Below are positions 17,520 through 27,282 of a stretch of 64,000 nucleotides of DNA, piece by piece. The stretch comes from JACVRW01 sp963739095. GTDB taxonomy: Bacteria > Actinomycetota > Thermoleophilia > Solirubrobacterales > Thermoleophilaceae. Location of the stretch: the NCBI GenBank assembly GCA_963739095.1, contig CAVTZF010000030.1, positions 62,001 to 126,000 of the forward strand, in the 5' to 3' direction. The notes beneath the pieces are model-generated. The model saw only the letters and a list, made by a program, of their open reading frames with translations. It did no database searches and was not told the DNA's origin. The translations under genes were made by a program, and so were the position numbers. Each line of letters starts with the position of its first letter. The first letter of the stretch is position 1.

Positions 17520-18689
17520 CTAATCGGACGCGACCTGGTGGCGCAGCCGGTTGCGCAGCTCGGCGAAGTGCACCGTCTCGTAGGCGATCAGCGCGGCCAG
17601 CAGGGCTAGCACGATCGCGACGGTCGCGAGCGAGGCGATCTCCGTTGCCGGCGGGATGAGCGCGAGCAGCACGGCGGCGCAGATCAGCCGCGCCGTGCTG
17701 AAGCGGTGAACGTTGCGCCAGCGGAACGCCACGTGGGCGAGCAGGTAGATCGCGGTCCCGCCGAGCATCGCCGTGGCGACCTCGACCTTGAGCGGGTCCT
17801 CCACGTGCCCGAGCGTCTTCTTCAGGCCGAGCGCGACCAGCACGATGCCCGCGACCATCGGGAAGTGCAGGTAGGAGAACGAGTCGCGTGCGATCTCGTT
17901 CTGCTCGCGCCCGGGTTTGGCGTTCGTCAGCCGGCGCTCGGCGACGAGCGCGACGATGTCGAAGTAGAGCCACCAGAGCGCAGCGGCCACGCCCACGCCG
18001 AGCGCGGACGCCGCCACCACGCCGGCGTCCACCTCGCCCTCGACGCCCGCGCCGATGGCGACGATCGACTCGCCGAGCGCGATGATGATGATCAGCCCGT
18101 GGCGCTCGACGAAGTGCCTCGGCGCGAGCTTCCAGCCCTCCGAACCGAACAGATAGGGCCCGCCGACGTCGAGGGCCAGAGCGAGGGCCCACAGGCCTCC
18201 CTGGAGCAGGCCGTCTGTGAACGAGGCGGCTATCAGGATGCTCGTCCCGATCAGCGTGCCGACCGCGAGGCCGGCGACCGAGCGCCGCAGGTTTGGGTCG
18301 CCGCGGCTCGCGGCGTAGAACAGGATGATCTGCCCGATCCGGACCAGGAAGTAGGCGCACGCGAACAGCAGGCCGAGGTCGCCGAAGGCCTCCGGGACGC
18401 ACAGCGACACCACGAGCAGGGCGGCCATCGCGCCGAAGATGGCGAAGCGGACGAGCCCCTCCTCGGGGTCGACGACGCTCGTCAGCCACGAGTAGCCGAC
18501 CCACGACCACCACAGCACGCCCAGCACGAGCAGCCCCCGGGCGAGACCCTCCCAGCTGGGATCGTCGGCCATCAGCTGCGTGCACTGCGTGATTGCGAGC
18601 ACGAAGACGAGGTCGAAGAAGAGCTCGAGCGGCTTGACGCTCGCGTCGGTGCGCAGCGCCATCCGAGCGGTTCGGCCGGCGGCCTCCAT
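17520..18689 (-). CDS. Low-temperature-requirement A (LtrA) family membrane protein
   Basis: 389 residues from ATG 18689, with about 10-12 hydrophobic segments. LtrA hallmarks are KPLELFFDLVFVLAITQ at the start, WWSWVGYSWLTS, ALGESIVAIGAG in the middle and DSFSYLHFPMVAGIV later. The family is widespread and poorly understood; the name comes from a Listeria cold-growth mutant. The stop converges with the DUF2630 gene through TAGCG..CGCTA (17509-17522), a short palindrome covering both stops. Divergent from the thioesterase gene, with about 50 bp between starts. Confidence 0.9.
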   Translation of the reverse strand: MEAAGRTARMALRTDASVKPLELFFDLVFVLAITQCTQLMADDPSWEGLARGLLVLGVLWWSWVGYSWLTSVVDPEEGLVRFAIFGAMAALLVVSLCVPEAFGDLGLLFACAYFLVRIGQIILFYAASRGDPNLRRSVAGLAVGTLIGTSILIAASFTDGLLQGGLWALALALDVGGPYLFGSEGWKLAPRHFVERHGLIIIIALGESIVAIGAGVEGEVDAGVVAASALGVGVAAALWWLYFDIVALVAERRLTNAKPGREQNEIARDSFSYLHFPMVAGIVLVALGLKKTLGHVEDPLKVEVATAMLGGTAIYLLAHVAFRWRNVHRFSTARLICAAVLLALIPPATEIASLATVAIVLALLAALIAYETVHFAELRNRLRHQVASD

Positions 18690-18740
18690 GCGCGCCCAGT
18701 ATGGCCACGGTGACGGGCGTGAATAGTCTTGCGGCCCGCG

Positions 18741-19523
18741 ATGGGCGACTTCGAGAGCGACACCGCCGTCGAGGCGCGCGGCGATGGGAGCTTCGGCTGC
18801 GACCTTCGCCCGGATTGGTGGGTGGCCGGGGGACCGAACGGCGGCTATCTCGGTGCGATCTTCGTCCGCGCCCTCAGCGCCGACGCCGGGCTCGGCGCCC
18901 GTCCACTGCGGTCGATCACCCTGCACTACCTGGGCCGTCCGGGCGAGGGTTCCGCCGAGCTGCAGGTCGATGCCGACCGTCACGGCCGCTCGGTCAGCTT
19001 CATGCGCGCTCGGCTCGTGCAGGGCGGCCGCCTGATGGCGACCGCGGCCGCCGTCTTCGCCGACGAGCGTGACGGCATCGATCTCGACCAGGTCGACGCA
19101 CCGGCGGTGGGCTCTCCCGACGACGCCGCCGAGCTGCCCGACGCGCCCGACGGGCCTCCCTTCAGCCACCAGTTCGACTACCGGCCCGCGCTCGGCCCGC
19201 CGACGTTCGGCGGTGGCGACGAGGCGCTCACGGGCGGCTGGCTGCGGCTGCGCGACGAGCGCGCGCTCGATGCGGCCGCGCTCGTTGCCTTCACGGATTC
19301 CTGGTTCCCCGCTGTGTTCGCCATGCGCACGCAGCCGCTGGCGGTGCCCACGCTCGAGTTGACCGTGCACCTGCGCGGACGGCTGCCGCGAGAGCACGAC
19401 TGGGCGCTGGGCCGCTACCGCACGCGGCTGGCCCGCCACGGCTTTCTCGAGGAGGACGCGGAGATCTTCTCGCGCGACGGCGAGCTCCTCGCTCAGGCAC
19501 GCCAGCTGGCGATCGCCGGCTAG
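18741..19523 (+). CDS. Acyl-CoA thioesterase-like double-hotdog protein (TesB-like)
   Basis: 260 residues from ATG 18741. Two hotdog halves are visible. The N-terminal one has WVAGGPNGGYLGAIFVRAL (the helix and strand over the acyl pocket) and SITLHYLGRPGEG. The C-terminal one has WFPAVFAMRTQPLAVPTLELTVHLRG and ends with DGELLAQARQLA. This is the thioesterase family of actinobacterial acyl-CoA hydrolases. Substrate chain length is not readable. Confidence 0.82.
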   Translation: MGDFESDTAVEARGDGSFGCDLRPDWWVAGGPNGGYLGAIFVRALSADAGLGARPLRSITLHYLGRPGEGSAELQVDADRHGRSVSFMRARLVQGGRLMATAAAVFADERDGIDLDQVDAPAVGSPDDAAELPDAPDGPPFSHQFDYRPALGPPTFGGGDEALTGGWLRLRDERALDAAALVAFTDSWFPAVFAMRTQPLAVPTLELTVHLRGRLPREHDWALGRYRTRLARHGFLEEDAEIFSRDGELLAQARQLAIAG

Positions 19524-19548
19524 CCGGGTCCGGCGCTACGATGCCGCA

Positions 19549-20082
19549 ATGCCGCGCTTCCGCTGGGGCCTCGTCGCAGCAGTTGTGCTGCCCGCCTCCC
19601 TCCTCGTGCCCGTAGCCGTCCAGGCCGACCGCAACCCGGAGGCCGTGGCCTCCGCGCAGCGCATCACGCCCGCCGGGGTGGGTGCCGTCAGGCTCGGCAT
19701 GACCGCCGCCCAGCTTCGCCAGCAGGGGCTGACCGGGCGCCTACGCAGGGGCTGTGAGCTCGCCGGCCCGAACGCGCGCTCGGCCCGCCTGCTCGCGCCG
19801 CTGAGCGGCAGCGTCGACTTCTCGATGAGCACGCCGCGCCGCGCCCGGACGATCGTCGTCCGCGGTGGCGCACGTGCGCGCGGTGTCGGGATCGGCGCGC
19901 GAATCCGGCGGATCCGCGCCGCCTTCCCACGCGCGCGTGTCGACCACTCGACCGATCAGACCTTCGGCATCACGCTCGTCAAGATCCCGCCGAACGGCGG
20001 CGGGCGGATCCAGTTCGCGGTCGATGTCGACACCAAGCGGACGACTCTGATCGGCATCCCGCGCGTTCCATTCTGCGACTAG
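19549..20082 (+). CDS. Secreted hypothetical protein
   Basis: 177 residues with a signal peptide (residues 1-26, ending VAVQA). The mature part starts with an alpha/beta motif GVGAVRLGMTAAQLRQQG that recurs in many small exported actinobacterial proteins. A second similar unit, GVGIGARIRRIRAAFPRAR, lies at about 108-126, and it ends with a lone C-terminal cysteine. TACGAT (19537-19542) sits 6 nt before ATG: probably leaderless. No function assigned. Confidence 0.7.
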   Translation: MPRFRWGLVAAVVLPASLLVPVAVQADRNPEAVASAQRITPAGVGAVRLGMTAAQLRQQGLTGRLRRGCELAGPNARSARLLAPLSGSVDFSMSTPRRARTIVVRGGARARGVGIGARIRRIRAAFPRARVDHSTDQTFGITLVKIPPNGGGRIQFAVDVDTKRTTLIGIPRVPFCD

Positions 20083-20095
20083 CGCCCGCGCCCAG

Positions 20096-21811
20096 ATGAC
20101 GCGGCCGCAGGCGACCCCACGGGCGATCGCCGTCGCGCGCGGCGACGAGCCCGCGGACCTGCTGATCAAGGGCGGCCGCGTGTTCAGCCCGGCCCGGCGC
20201 GAATGGGTCGACACCGCGCTCGCGATCGCCGACGGCGTGGTGGCGGGCTGGGGCGAGCGCGAGGCGCGGGAGGTGGTCGACGTGGCGGGGAGTGCGCTCA
20301 CGCCCGCCTTCATCGACGCGCACATGCACCTCGAGTCGACCAAGCTCTGGATCGACGAGTTCGTGCGCACCGTGCTCCCGCACGGCACGACGGCCATCGC
20401 GGCCGACCCGCACGAGGTCGCCAACGTGCTCGGCGTGCCGGGCGTCGTGGCGCTGGCGGACGCCGCCGCGCCGCTGCCGTTCAGCTTCGGCGTGTACGCC
20501 TCGAGCTGCGTGCCCGCCTCGCCGTTCGAGAGCTCCGGGGCGGCGCTCTCGGCGGACGACATCCGCGAGCTCATCGAGGAGCACGGCGCCCGCGGGGTGG
20601 CGGAGGTCATGAACTTCCCCGGCGTGATCGCGGGTGACCCGGAGATGCTCGCGCGCATCCGGGCCGCCGGGGGGCGGCGGGTCGACGGCCACAGCCCGGG
20701 TGTCCTGGGCCGCGAGCTCGACGCCTATCTGGCCGCCGGGGTCGAGTCCGACCACGAGTCGACGACGCTCGACGAGGTGATCGAGCGCCGGCGCAAGGGC
20801 ATGTGGATCTTCATCCGCCAGGGCTCCGCCAGCCAGAACCTCGAGGCGCTGATCCCGGACGTGCTGGAGCACGGCCCGGAGCTCGCGGCGTTCTGCACCG
20901 ACGATCGCGAACCCGACACGCTGCTGAGCAAGGGCCACATCAACGACTGTGCCCGGCTGGCGGTCGCCGCCGGCGTATCTGAGATCGACGCGCTGCTGCT
21001 CGCCAGCACCCATCCTGCTCGCTACCACGGCTTCCACGCGCTCGGCAGCCTCGGCCCGGGCAAGCAGGCCGACGTGCTCTGCTTCGACGAGCTCGGCAGC
21101 TGGCGGCCGGCGCGCGTCTGGCAGAGGGGCCGGGTCGTCGTCTCGGACGGCGAGCTCGTTGCCGGCGCGGTGCCGTCCGCTCCGATCCCCGGGCTGATGC
21201 GCGGGACGATGAACATCGGCGACCTGCCTCAGCCCGAGCGGCTCGTGCTGACGCATCCCGAGGGGACGCGCGTGCACGCCGTGGGGGTCGAGAGCCGCAG
21301 CCTCACCACGCGCGACCGCGTGCTGACGGTCGGCGAGCCGGGAGCCGACCTCGCGCACGCCGCCGTCGTCGAGCGCCACCACGCCACCGGTCGGATCGGG
21401 CTCGGCTATGCGACCGGCTTCGGCATCGAGCGCGGAGCCATGGCATCGACCGTCGCCCACGACGGCCACAACTGCGTGACCGTGGGCGCCCCCGGCGCAG
21501 GCGCGGACATGGCGGTCGCGGTCGCACGGCTCGCGGAGCTCGGCGGCGGTCAGGTCGCCGTGCTCGACGGGCAGGTGGTCGGCGAGGTTCCGCTGCCGCT
21601 GGCGGGCCTGATGAGCGACCTTCCCGCGGCGGAGGTCGCGGGCCAGCTCGCGGCGCTCGGCGAGGCCGCCGCCACGCGGCTCGGCACAACGGTGGAGGAG
21701 CCGTTCATGCAGCTCTCGTTCTTCGCCCTCTCGGTGATCCCCGAGTTGCGCCTGACGGACGGCGGCCTGGTCGACGTCGGCCGCTTCGACTACGTGCCGG
21801 TTGAGGCGTAG
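20096..21811 (+). CDS. ade: Adenine deaminase
   Basis: Deaminates adenine to hypoxanthine in purine salvage. 571 residues, the usual length for bacterial Ade (amidohydrolase superfamily). Seen in order: DLLIKGGRVFSP, the metal site FIDAHMHLEST, HGTTAIAADPHEVANVLG, GVAEVMNFPGVI, DGHSPGVLG, SDHESTT, FCTDDREPDTL, ASTHPARYHG, LGPGKQADV, then the family-specific C-terminal domain with HDGHNCVTVG. Start ATG 20096 is 13 bp after the preceding gene, so they may be co-transcribed. Confident call. Confidence 0.95.
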   Translation: MTRPQATPRAIAVARGDEPADLLIKGGRVFSPARREWVDTALAIADGVVAGWGEREAREVVDVAGSALTPAFIDAHMHLESTKLWIDEFVRTVLPHGTTAIAADPHEVANVLGVPGVVALADAAAPLPFSFGVYASSCVPASPFESSGAALSADDIRELIEEHGARGVAEVMNFPGVIAGDPEMLARIRAAGGRRVDGHSPGVLGRELDAYLAAGVESDHESTTLDEVIERRRKGMWIFIRQGSASQNLEALIPDVLEHGPELAAFCTDDREPDTLLSKGHINDCARLAVAAGVSEIDALLLASTHPARYHGFHALGSLGPGKQADVLCFDELGSWRPARVWQRGRVVVSDGELVAGAVPSAPIPGLMRGTMNIGDLPQPERLVLTHPEGTRVHAVGVESRSLTTRDRVLTVGEPGADLAHAAVVERHHATGRIGLGYATGFGIERGAMASTVAHDGHNCVTVGAPGAGADMAVAVARLAELGGGQVAVLDGQVVGEVPLPLAGLMSDLPAAEVAGQLAALGEAAATRLGTTVEEPFMQLSFFALSVIPELRLTDGGLVDVGRFDYVPVEA

Positions 21812-21850
21812 CCTGGGTTTGCACGGCCCCGGGATGGAAAAGAGCAAAGC

Positions 21851-22138
21851 GTGCAGATTCTCGGACTCATCATCATCGGCATCATCATCGGCGTGATCGC
21901 CCGGCTCGTGCTGCCCGGGCGGCAGAGCATCGGCGCGCTGATGACGGTGTTGCTCGGCATCGGCGGCGCGCTCGTCGGCGGCATCGTGGCCAGCGCGATC
22001 GGCACCGGCGACATCTTCGAGCTCAACATCCTCGGCACGATCGTCGGCATCATCGCCGCGGCCGGCCTGATCGCGGGCGCCGAGAGCATGGGCGTGGGCA
22101 GCGGCGGCAGCCGCGGCGAGCTCGGGCCCGGCCGCTAG
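21851..22138 (+). CDS. GlsB/YeaQ/YmgE-family small membrane protein
   Basis: 95 residues from GTG 21851, with three hydrophobic segments. GLIIIGIIIGVIARLVLPGRQ followed by a second glycine-rich helix (LLGIGGALVGGIVA) is the transglycosylase-associated/GlsB stress-membrane family. Usually linked to envelope stress; mechanism unknown. GGAAAAGAG precedes the start. It converges on the secreted gene at 22142 across a hairpin. Confidence 0.85.
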   Translation: MQILGLIIIGIIIGVIARLVLPGRQSIGALMTVLLGIGGALVGGIVASAIGTGDIFELNILGTIVGIIAAAGLIAGAESMGVGSGGSRGELGPGR

Positions 22139-22153
22139 GGGTCAGTCCCCAGC
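22134..22153. terminator. Hairpin over convergent stop codons
   Basis: GCTAGGGG (22134-22141) pairs with CCCCAGC (22147-22153), with one bulged A, around TCAGT. Both convergent genes end inside it. Confidence 0.5.
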
Positions 22154-22714
22154 CGCGCCGACGAACAGGGTGAAGGCGCTCACGTCGCCGCCCTGGAGCC
22201 GCGCGCCGACCACCGCGTAGGGCACCGGCGTGCCGAACGGCAGGATCCCCGAGATGATCCGGAAGCCGCGCGGGGTCTGGCGGGCGTTCGGATAGAGCCG
22301 CTTGATCCGGGCCACGCTGTCGCCGATGCGCAGGCCCTTCGTGGTACGCCAGGGCCGGTCGCCGGCCACGACGGCCTTCTGCGCCAAGCCGCGCGGCCCG
22401 CAAGAGTTGAAGCCGCCGAAGTTCTGGAAGCGGATCAACAGCCCGAACCGGTCCCAGCGCACGCGACAGATGTCGCCGCCGCCGCGCCGGCTGTCCGGCT
22501 GCCCGAAGGCGCGCACCGCGGCACGCAGGCGCGGGTTCACGGAGGGCTTGAAGTCGCCGATTGCCTGGACCTCGCCGAGGCCCGTGGCGCTGCCCGTGGC
22601 CCTCAGGACGAAGGAGCGCGCGTCGGCGGGCGCCGCGGCCGCGAGGGTGGTCGCTAGGACGAGCGCGGCTAGTAGGGCCGGACGCGCGCGTCCCAGGGGA
22701 GCTCGGGCGGGCAC
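22142..22714 (-). CDS. Secreted hypothetical protein
   Basis: 190 residues from GTG 22714, with a signal peptide (PALLAALVLATTLAAAAPADA). The mature part has a central four-cysteine-free fold with DICRVRWDRFGLLIRFQNFGG, one further cysteine (NSCGPRG), and GLRIGDSVARIKRLYPNAR. That last motif is like the RLGMTAAQLR unit of the exported protein at 19549, so the two may belong to one broad family. Ends SAFTLFVGAAGD. A much longer frame upstream is the shadow of the typA gene. Confidence 0.7.
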   Translation of the reverse strand: MPARAPLGRARPALLAALVLATTLAAAAPADARSFVLRATGSATGLGEVQAIGDFKPSVNPRLRAAVRAFGQPDSRRGGGDICRVRWDRFGLLIRFQNFGGFNSCGPRGLAQKAVVAGDRPWRTTKGLRIGDSVARIKRLYPNARQTPRGFRIISGILPFGTPVPYAVVGARLQGGDVSAFTLFVGAAGD

Positions 22715-22767
22715 GGCGACAAGGTAACCGATCCCCCGGACTGCAGCGACTCCGCGAGCCGTGGGGG

Positions 22768-24597
<1,830 letters not shown>

Positions 24598-24608
24598 GGG
24601 GGCGGCCG

Positions 24609-26009
24609 TCAAGAGTCGCAGGCGCGAACCGCCGCGGCGATCTCGCGCACGCCAGGCGCGATCGAGGGCTCCGGCGTGTGCGCGTAGCCGAGCAGCAGCG
24701 CGGGCGGCAGCGGGGCGTCGCCGATGCGCGCCTCGCTCATCACCGCGATCAGCACGCGGCGGCGCTCCGCCTCGGCCTGGATGGCGCGCTCGTCGGCGCC
24801 CGCCGGCAGCTCGACGGTCGCGTGCAGGCCCGCCGCGATGCCCCGGATCTGCGCCTGGGGGAGCTCCTCCTCGACCGCGGCAACGAGCGCATCGCGGCGC
24901 GCCCGGTAGCGCACGCGCATTCGGCGCAGGTAGCGGTCCAGGTCGCCGCGCCGGATGAAGTCGGCGAGCGCGAGCTGCTCGATGCGCGCCGTGCCGCGGT
25001 CCGCGAGCAGCTTCTCGGCGCGGATCGCGTCGACGAGCGCCGGCGGCGCGACGAGCCAGCCGATCCGGAGGGCGGGGGCGAGCGTCTTGCTCGAGGAGCC
25101 CGCGTAGACGACCCGCTCGGGATCGAGTCCCTGCAGCGCGCCGACCGCGGCTCGGTCGTAGCGGTACTCGGCGTCGTAGTCGTCCTCGATCGCGATCGCG
25201 CCGCGTTCGCGCAGCCAGCCGAGCAGCGCCGTGCGGCGCTCGCCGCTCAGCACGACGCCGGTCGGGTGCTGGTGGGCCGGTGTCAGCACCACGGCGTCGG
25301 CGTCGCCGAGCTCGCTCACGCGCAGACCCTGCTCGTCGACGCCGACCGCGACCGTTTCGAGCCCGGCACGCGCGACGATCTCCGCCTGCTCGGGGTTGGT
25401 CGGGTCCTCGATTGCGATTCGCCTTGCCCCGCCGGTGGCGAGCGCGTGCGCCACGAGCGCGAGCCCCTGCGTGTAGCCGCTCGTCACGATCACCCGCTCG
25501 GGCTCTGCGACCGCGCCGCGCACCCGCCCGAGGTAGTCGGCCAGGGCGATGCGGAGATCCTCGACGCCGAGCGGGTCGCCGTAGCCGAGGTCGAGCTCGG
25601 CGATCGCGCCGAGCGCCTGGCGCAGCGAGCGCAGCCAGGAGCTGCGTGGGAAGTCGGACACGTCGGGGACGCTCGGGCGGAAGTCGTAGCGCGGCGGGCG
25701 GGCCGGTGCCGTCGTCACGTGCTCGCTCGGCGCGCCCGCGGCCCCGGCCTCGGACACCTGCGGGCGTGCCCCCTGGCGCAGCAGCAGGTAGCCCTCGGCA
25801 GCGAGCTGCCCGTAGGCGTCGACGACGACGCGGCGCGACACGCCGAGCTGGCGCGCCAGGTCGCGCGTCGAGGGCACCTGAGCGCCGGCACGCAGGGAGC
25901 CGTCGCGGATCGCAACGCGGAGCTGGTCCTCGATCTGGGCGACGAGCGTCTCGGGACGCTCGCGGCTGACCGTGAGCAGCAGCTCTACCGGCTGACTGGT
26001 CTCGTCCAA
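24609..26009 (-). CDS. MocR-family transcriptional regulator (GntR HTH + aminotransferase-like domain)
   Basis: 466 residues from a TTG. The N-terminal winged helix reads LRVAIRDGSLRAGAQVPSTR then LARQLGVSRRVVVDAYGQLAAEGYL. From about residue 110 a fold-type-I PLP domain follows (VIVTSGYTQGLALVAHAL, DPTNPEQAEIV, IEDDYDAEYRYD, YAGSSSKTLAPALRIGWL with the PLP lysine). MocR proteins sense a PLP-linked or amine ligand and usually control the divergent gene, here an MFS pump. The intergenic region carries AGTG direct repeats including a box like the one known for PdxR. Whether it controls vitamin B6 or export is open. Confidence 0.9.
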   Translation of the reverse strand: MDETSQPVELLLTVSRERPETLVAQIEDQLRVAIRDGSLRAGAQVPSTRDLARQLGVSRRVVVDAYGQLAAEGYLLLRQGARPQVSEAGAAGAPSEHVTTAPARPPRYDFRPSVPDVSDFPRSSWLRSLRQALGAIAELDLGYGDPLGVEDLRIALADYLGRVRGAVAEPERVIVTSGYTQGLALVAHALATGGARRIAIEDPTNPEQAEIVARAGLETVAVGVDEQGLRVSELGDADAVVLTPAHQHPTGVVLSGERRTALLGWLRERGAIAIEDDYDAEYRYDRAAVGALQGLDPERVVYAGSSSKTLAPALRIGWLVAPPALVDAIRAEKLLADRGTARIEQLALADFIRRGDLDRYLRRMRVRYRARRDALVAAVEEELPQAQIRGIAAGLHATVELPAGADERAIQAEAERRRVLIAVMSEARIGDAPLPPALLLGYAHTPEPSIAPGVREIAAAVRACDS

Positions 26010-26016
26010 CGCCTCG

Positions 26017-26045
26017 AAAGTGGATCTTCCCAGTGCACCAGTGCA
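26017..26045. promoter_or_regulatory. Candidate MocR operator: direct AGTG repeats
   Basis: AAAGTGGATCT (26017-26027) is followed by two tandem copies of CCAGTGCA (26030-26037 and 26038-26045), so AGTG occurs three times in the same orientation. The first box resembles the AAAGTGG element described for PdxR-type MocR regulators (from memory). It lies between the divergent mocR and MFS starts, just upstream of a TAGCAT box (26050-26055) that is 7 nt from the MFS ATG. Confidence 0.5.
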
Positions 26046-26062
26046 AACGTAGCATCGCTCCC

Positions 26063-27259
26063 ATGAACGCGATCTCCTCAGCTCCCGGCGCGCGCCGCCT
26101 GCTCTTCATCTCGATCGCCGCCCGTCTCCCCCTGACGATGCTCGGCATCGGCCTGCTCGTGCACGCCGAGGAGCTGACCGGCTCGTTCGCGGCAGCGGGG
26201 CTCGTGGCCGCCGCCTATGCCGTCTCCCTGGGCGTCGGCGGCCCGCTGCTCGGGGCCCTCGTCGACCGCCGCGGCCAGACGGTCGTGCTGGTCGCGAGCG
26301 CGATCGCGGCGGCGCTGGTGCTCGTTGCGCTGGCGCTGCTGCCCGCCGGCACGCCGCTGCCGCTGCTCGTCGCGCTCACGCTGCTGGCCGGCTTCGCGAC
26401 GCCGCCGGTCGGCGCCTGCGTGCGCGCGCTCTTCCCGGAGCTGCTGGACGACGCCGACATGCGCGCCGCCTACGCGGTGGACGCCTCGGCGGTCGAGCTC
26501 ACCTGGATCGCCGGCCCGCCGCTGGCGCTCGGGCTCGGCGTCCTGTGGTCGACGGGCGGCGCGCTCGTCGTCGCGGCGCTCGTGGGTCTGTTCGGAACGG
26601 CGGCCTTCGCGGCACAGCCGGTCTCGCGTGCATGGCGGCCGCGGCCGCTGGCGCATCAGCGGCGCGGCGGCGCGCTGCGGGCGCCGGCGGTCCGGACGCT
26701 CGTGCTCGCGCTCGTCGCGGTCGGGACGCTCTTCGGCGCGGTCGAGGTGGGCGTTGCCGCCGCCACCGAGGCGAGCGGTAGCTCCGCGGCCGCCGGCCCG
26801 CTGCTCGGTATCTGGGGCGCCGGCTCGCTCCTCGGCGGGCTGCTCGCGGCGCGCGCGGGCGGCGGCGCGCAGAGCGCGGCCGGCCTGACGCTCGTGCTCG
26901 GCGGCCTCACCGCCGGCCACTTCGCGCTCGTCCCCGCGGCCGGCAGCGTGCTTGCAATGGCGGCCGTGCTGCTCGTGGCGGGCGCCGCGATCGCGCCGGC
27001 CTACGCGAGCATCTACGCGATGGTCGAGCGGGCTGCGCCTGACGGCACGGTCACCGAGGCGTTCTCGTGGCTCGCCACCGCAACCGCCATCGGGGCGTCG
27101 CTCGGGGCCGCGGCCGCGGGCGCCCTCGCCGACAGCGCCGGCGCCGAGGCGAGCTTCCTGCTCGCGGCGGGCGCCGGGGTGGTGGCGACGCTCGTGCTGA
27201 TGCTGCGGGCCGGGACGCTCGGCGCCGGCGCCGCGCACATGCAGCCTGCCGAGGCATAG
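26063..27259 (+). CDS. MFS transporter (12-TM efflux-type)
   Basis: 398 residues from ATG 26063, about 12 hydrophobic segments. The GPLLGALVDRRGQ loop is the MFS motif A between segments 2 and 3. The general layout, without long loops, is of the proton-driven efflux branch. No ribosome site precedes the start; a TAGCAT box 7 nt upstream suggests a leaderless transcript. Divergent from the MocR regulator, which probably controls it. Substrate unknown. Confidence 0.87.
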   Translation: MNAISSAPGARRLLFISIAARLPLTMLGIGLLVHAEELTGSFAAAGLVAAAYAVSLGVGGPLLGALVDRRGQTVVLVASAIAAALVLVALALLPAGTPLPLLVALTLLAGFATPPVGACVRALFPELLDDADMRAAYAVDASAVELTWIAGPPLALGLGVLWSTGGALVVAALVGLFGTAAFAAQPVSRAWRPRPLAHQRRGGALRAPAVRTLVLALVAVGTLFGAVEVGVAAATEASGSSAAAGPLLGIWGAGSLLGGLLAARAGGGAQSAAGLTLVLGGLTAGHFALVPAAGSVLAMAAVLLVAGAAIAPAYASIYAMVERAAPDGTVTEAFSWLATATAIGASLGAAAAGALADSAGAEASFLLAAGAGVVATLVLMLRAGTLGAGAAHMQPAEA

Positions 27260-27282
27260 CGCGGCCTGCTTGTCTTCAGCGG

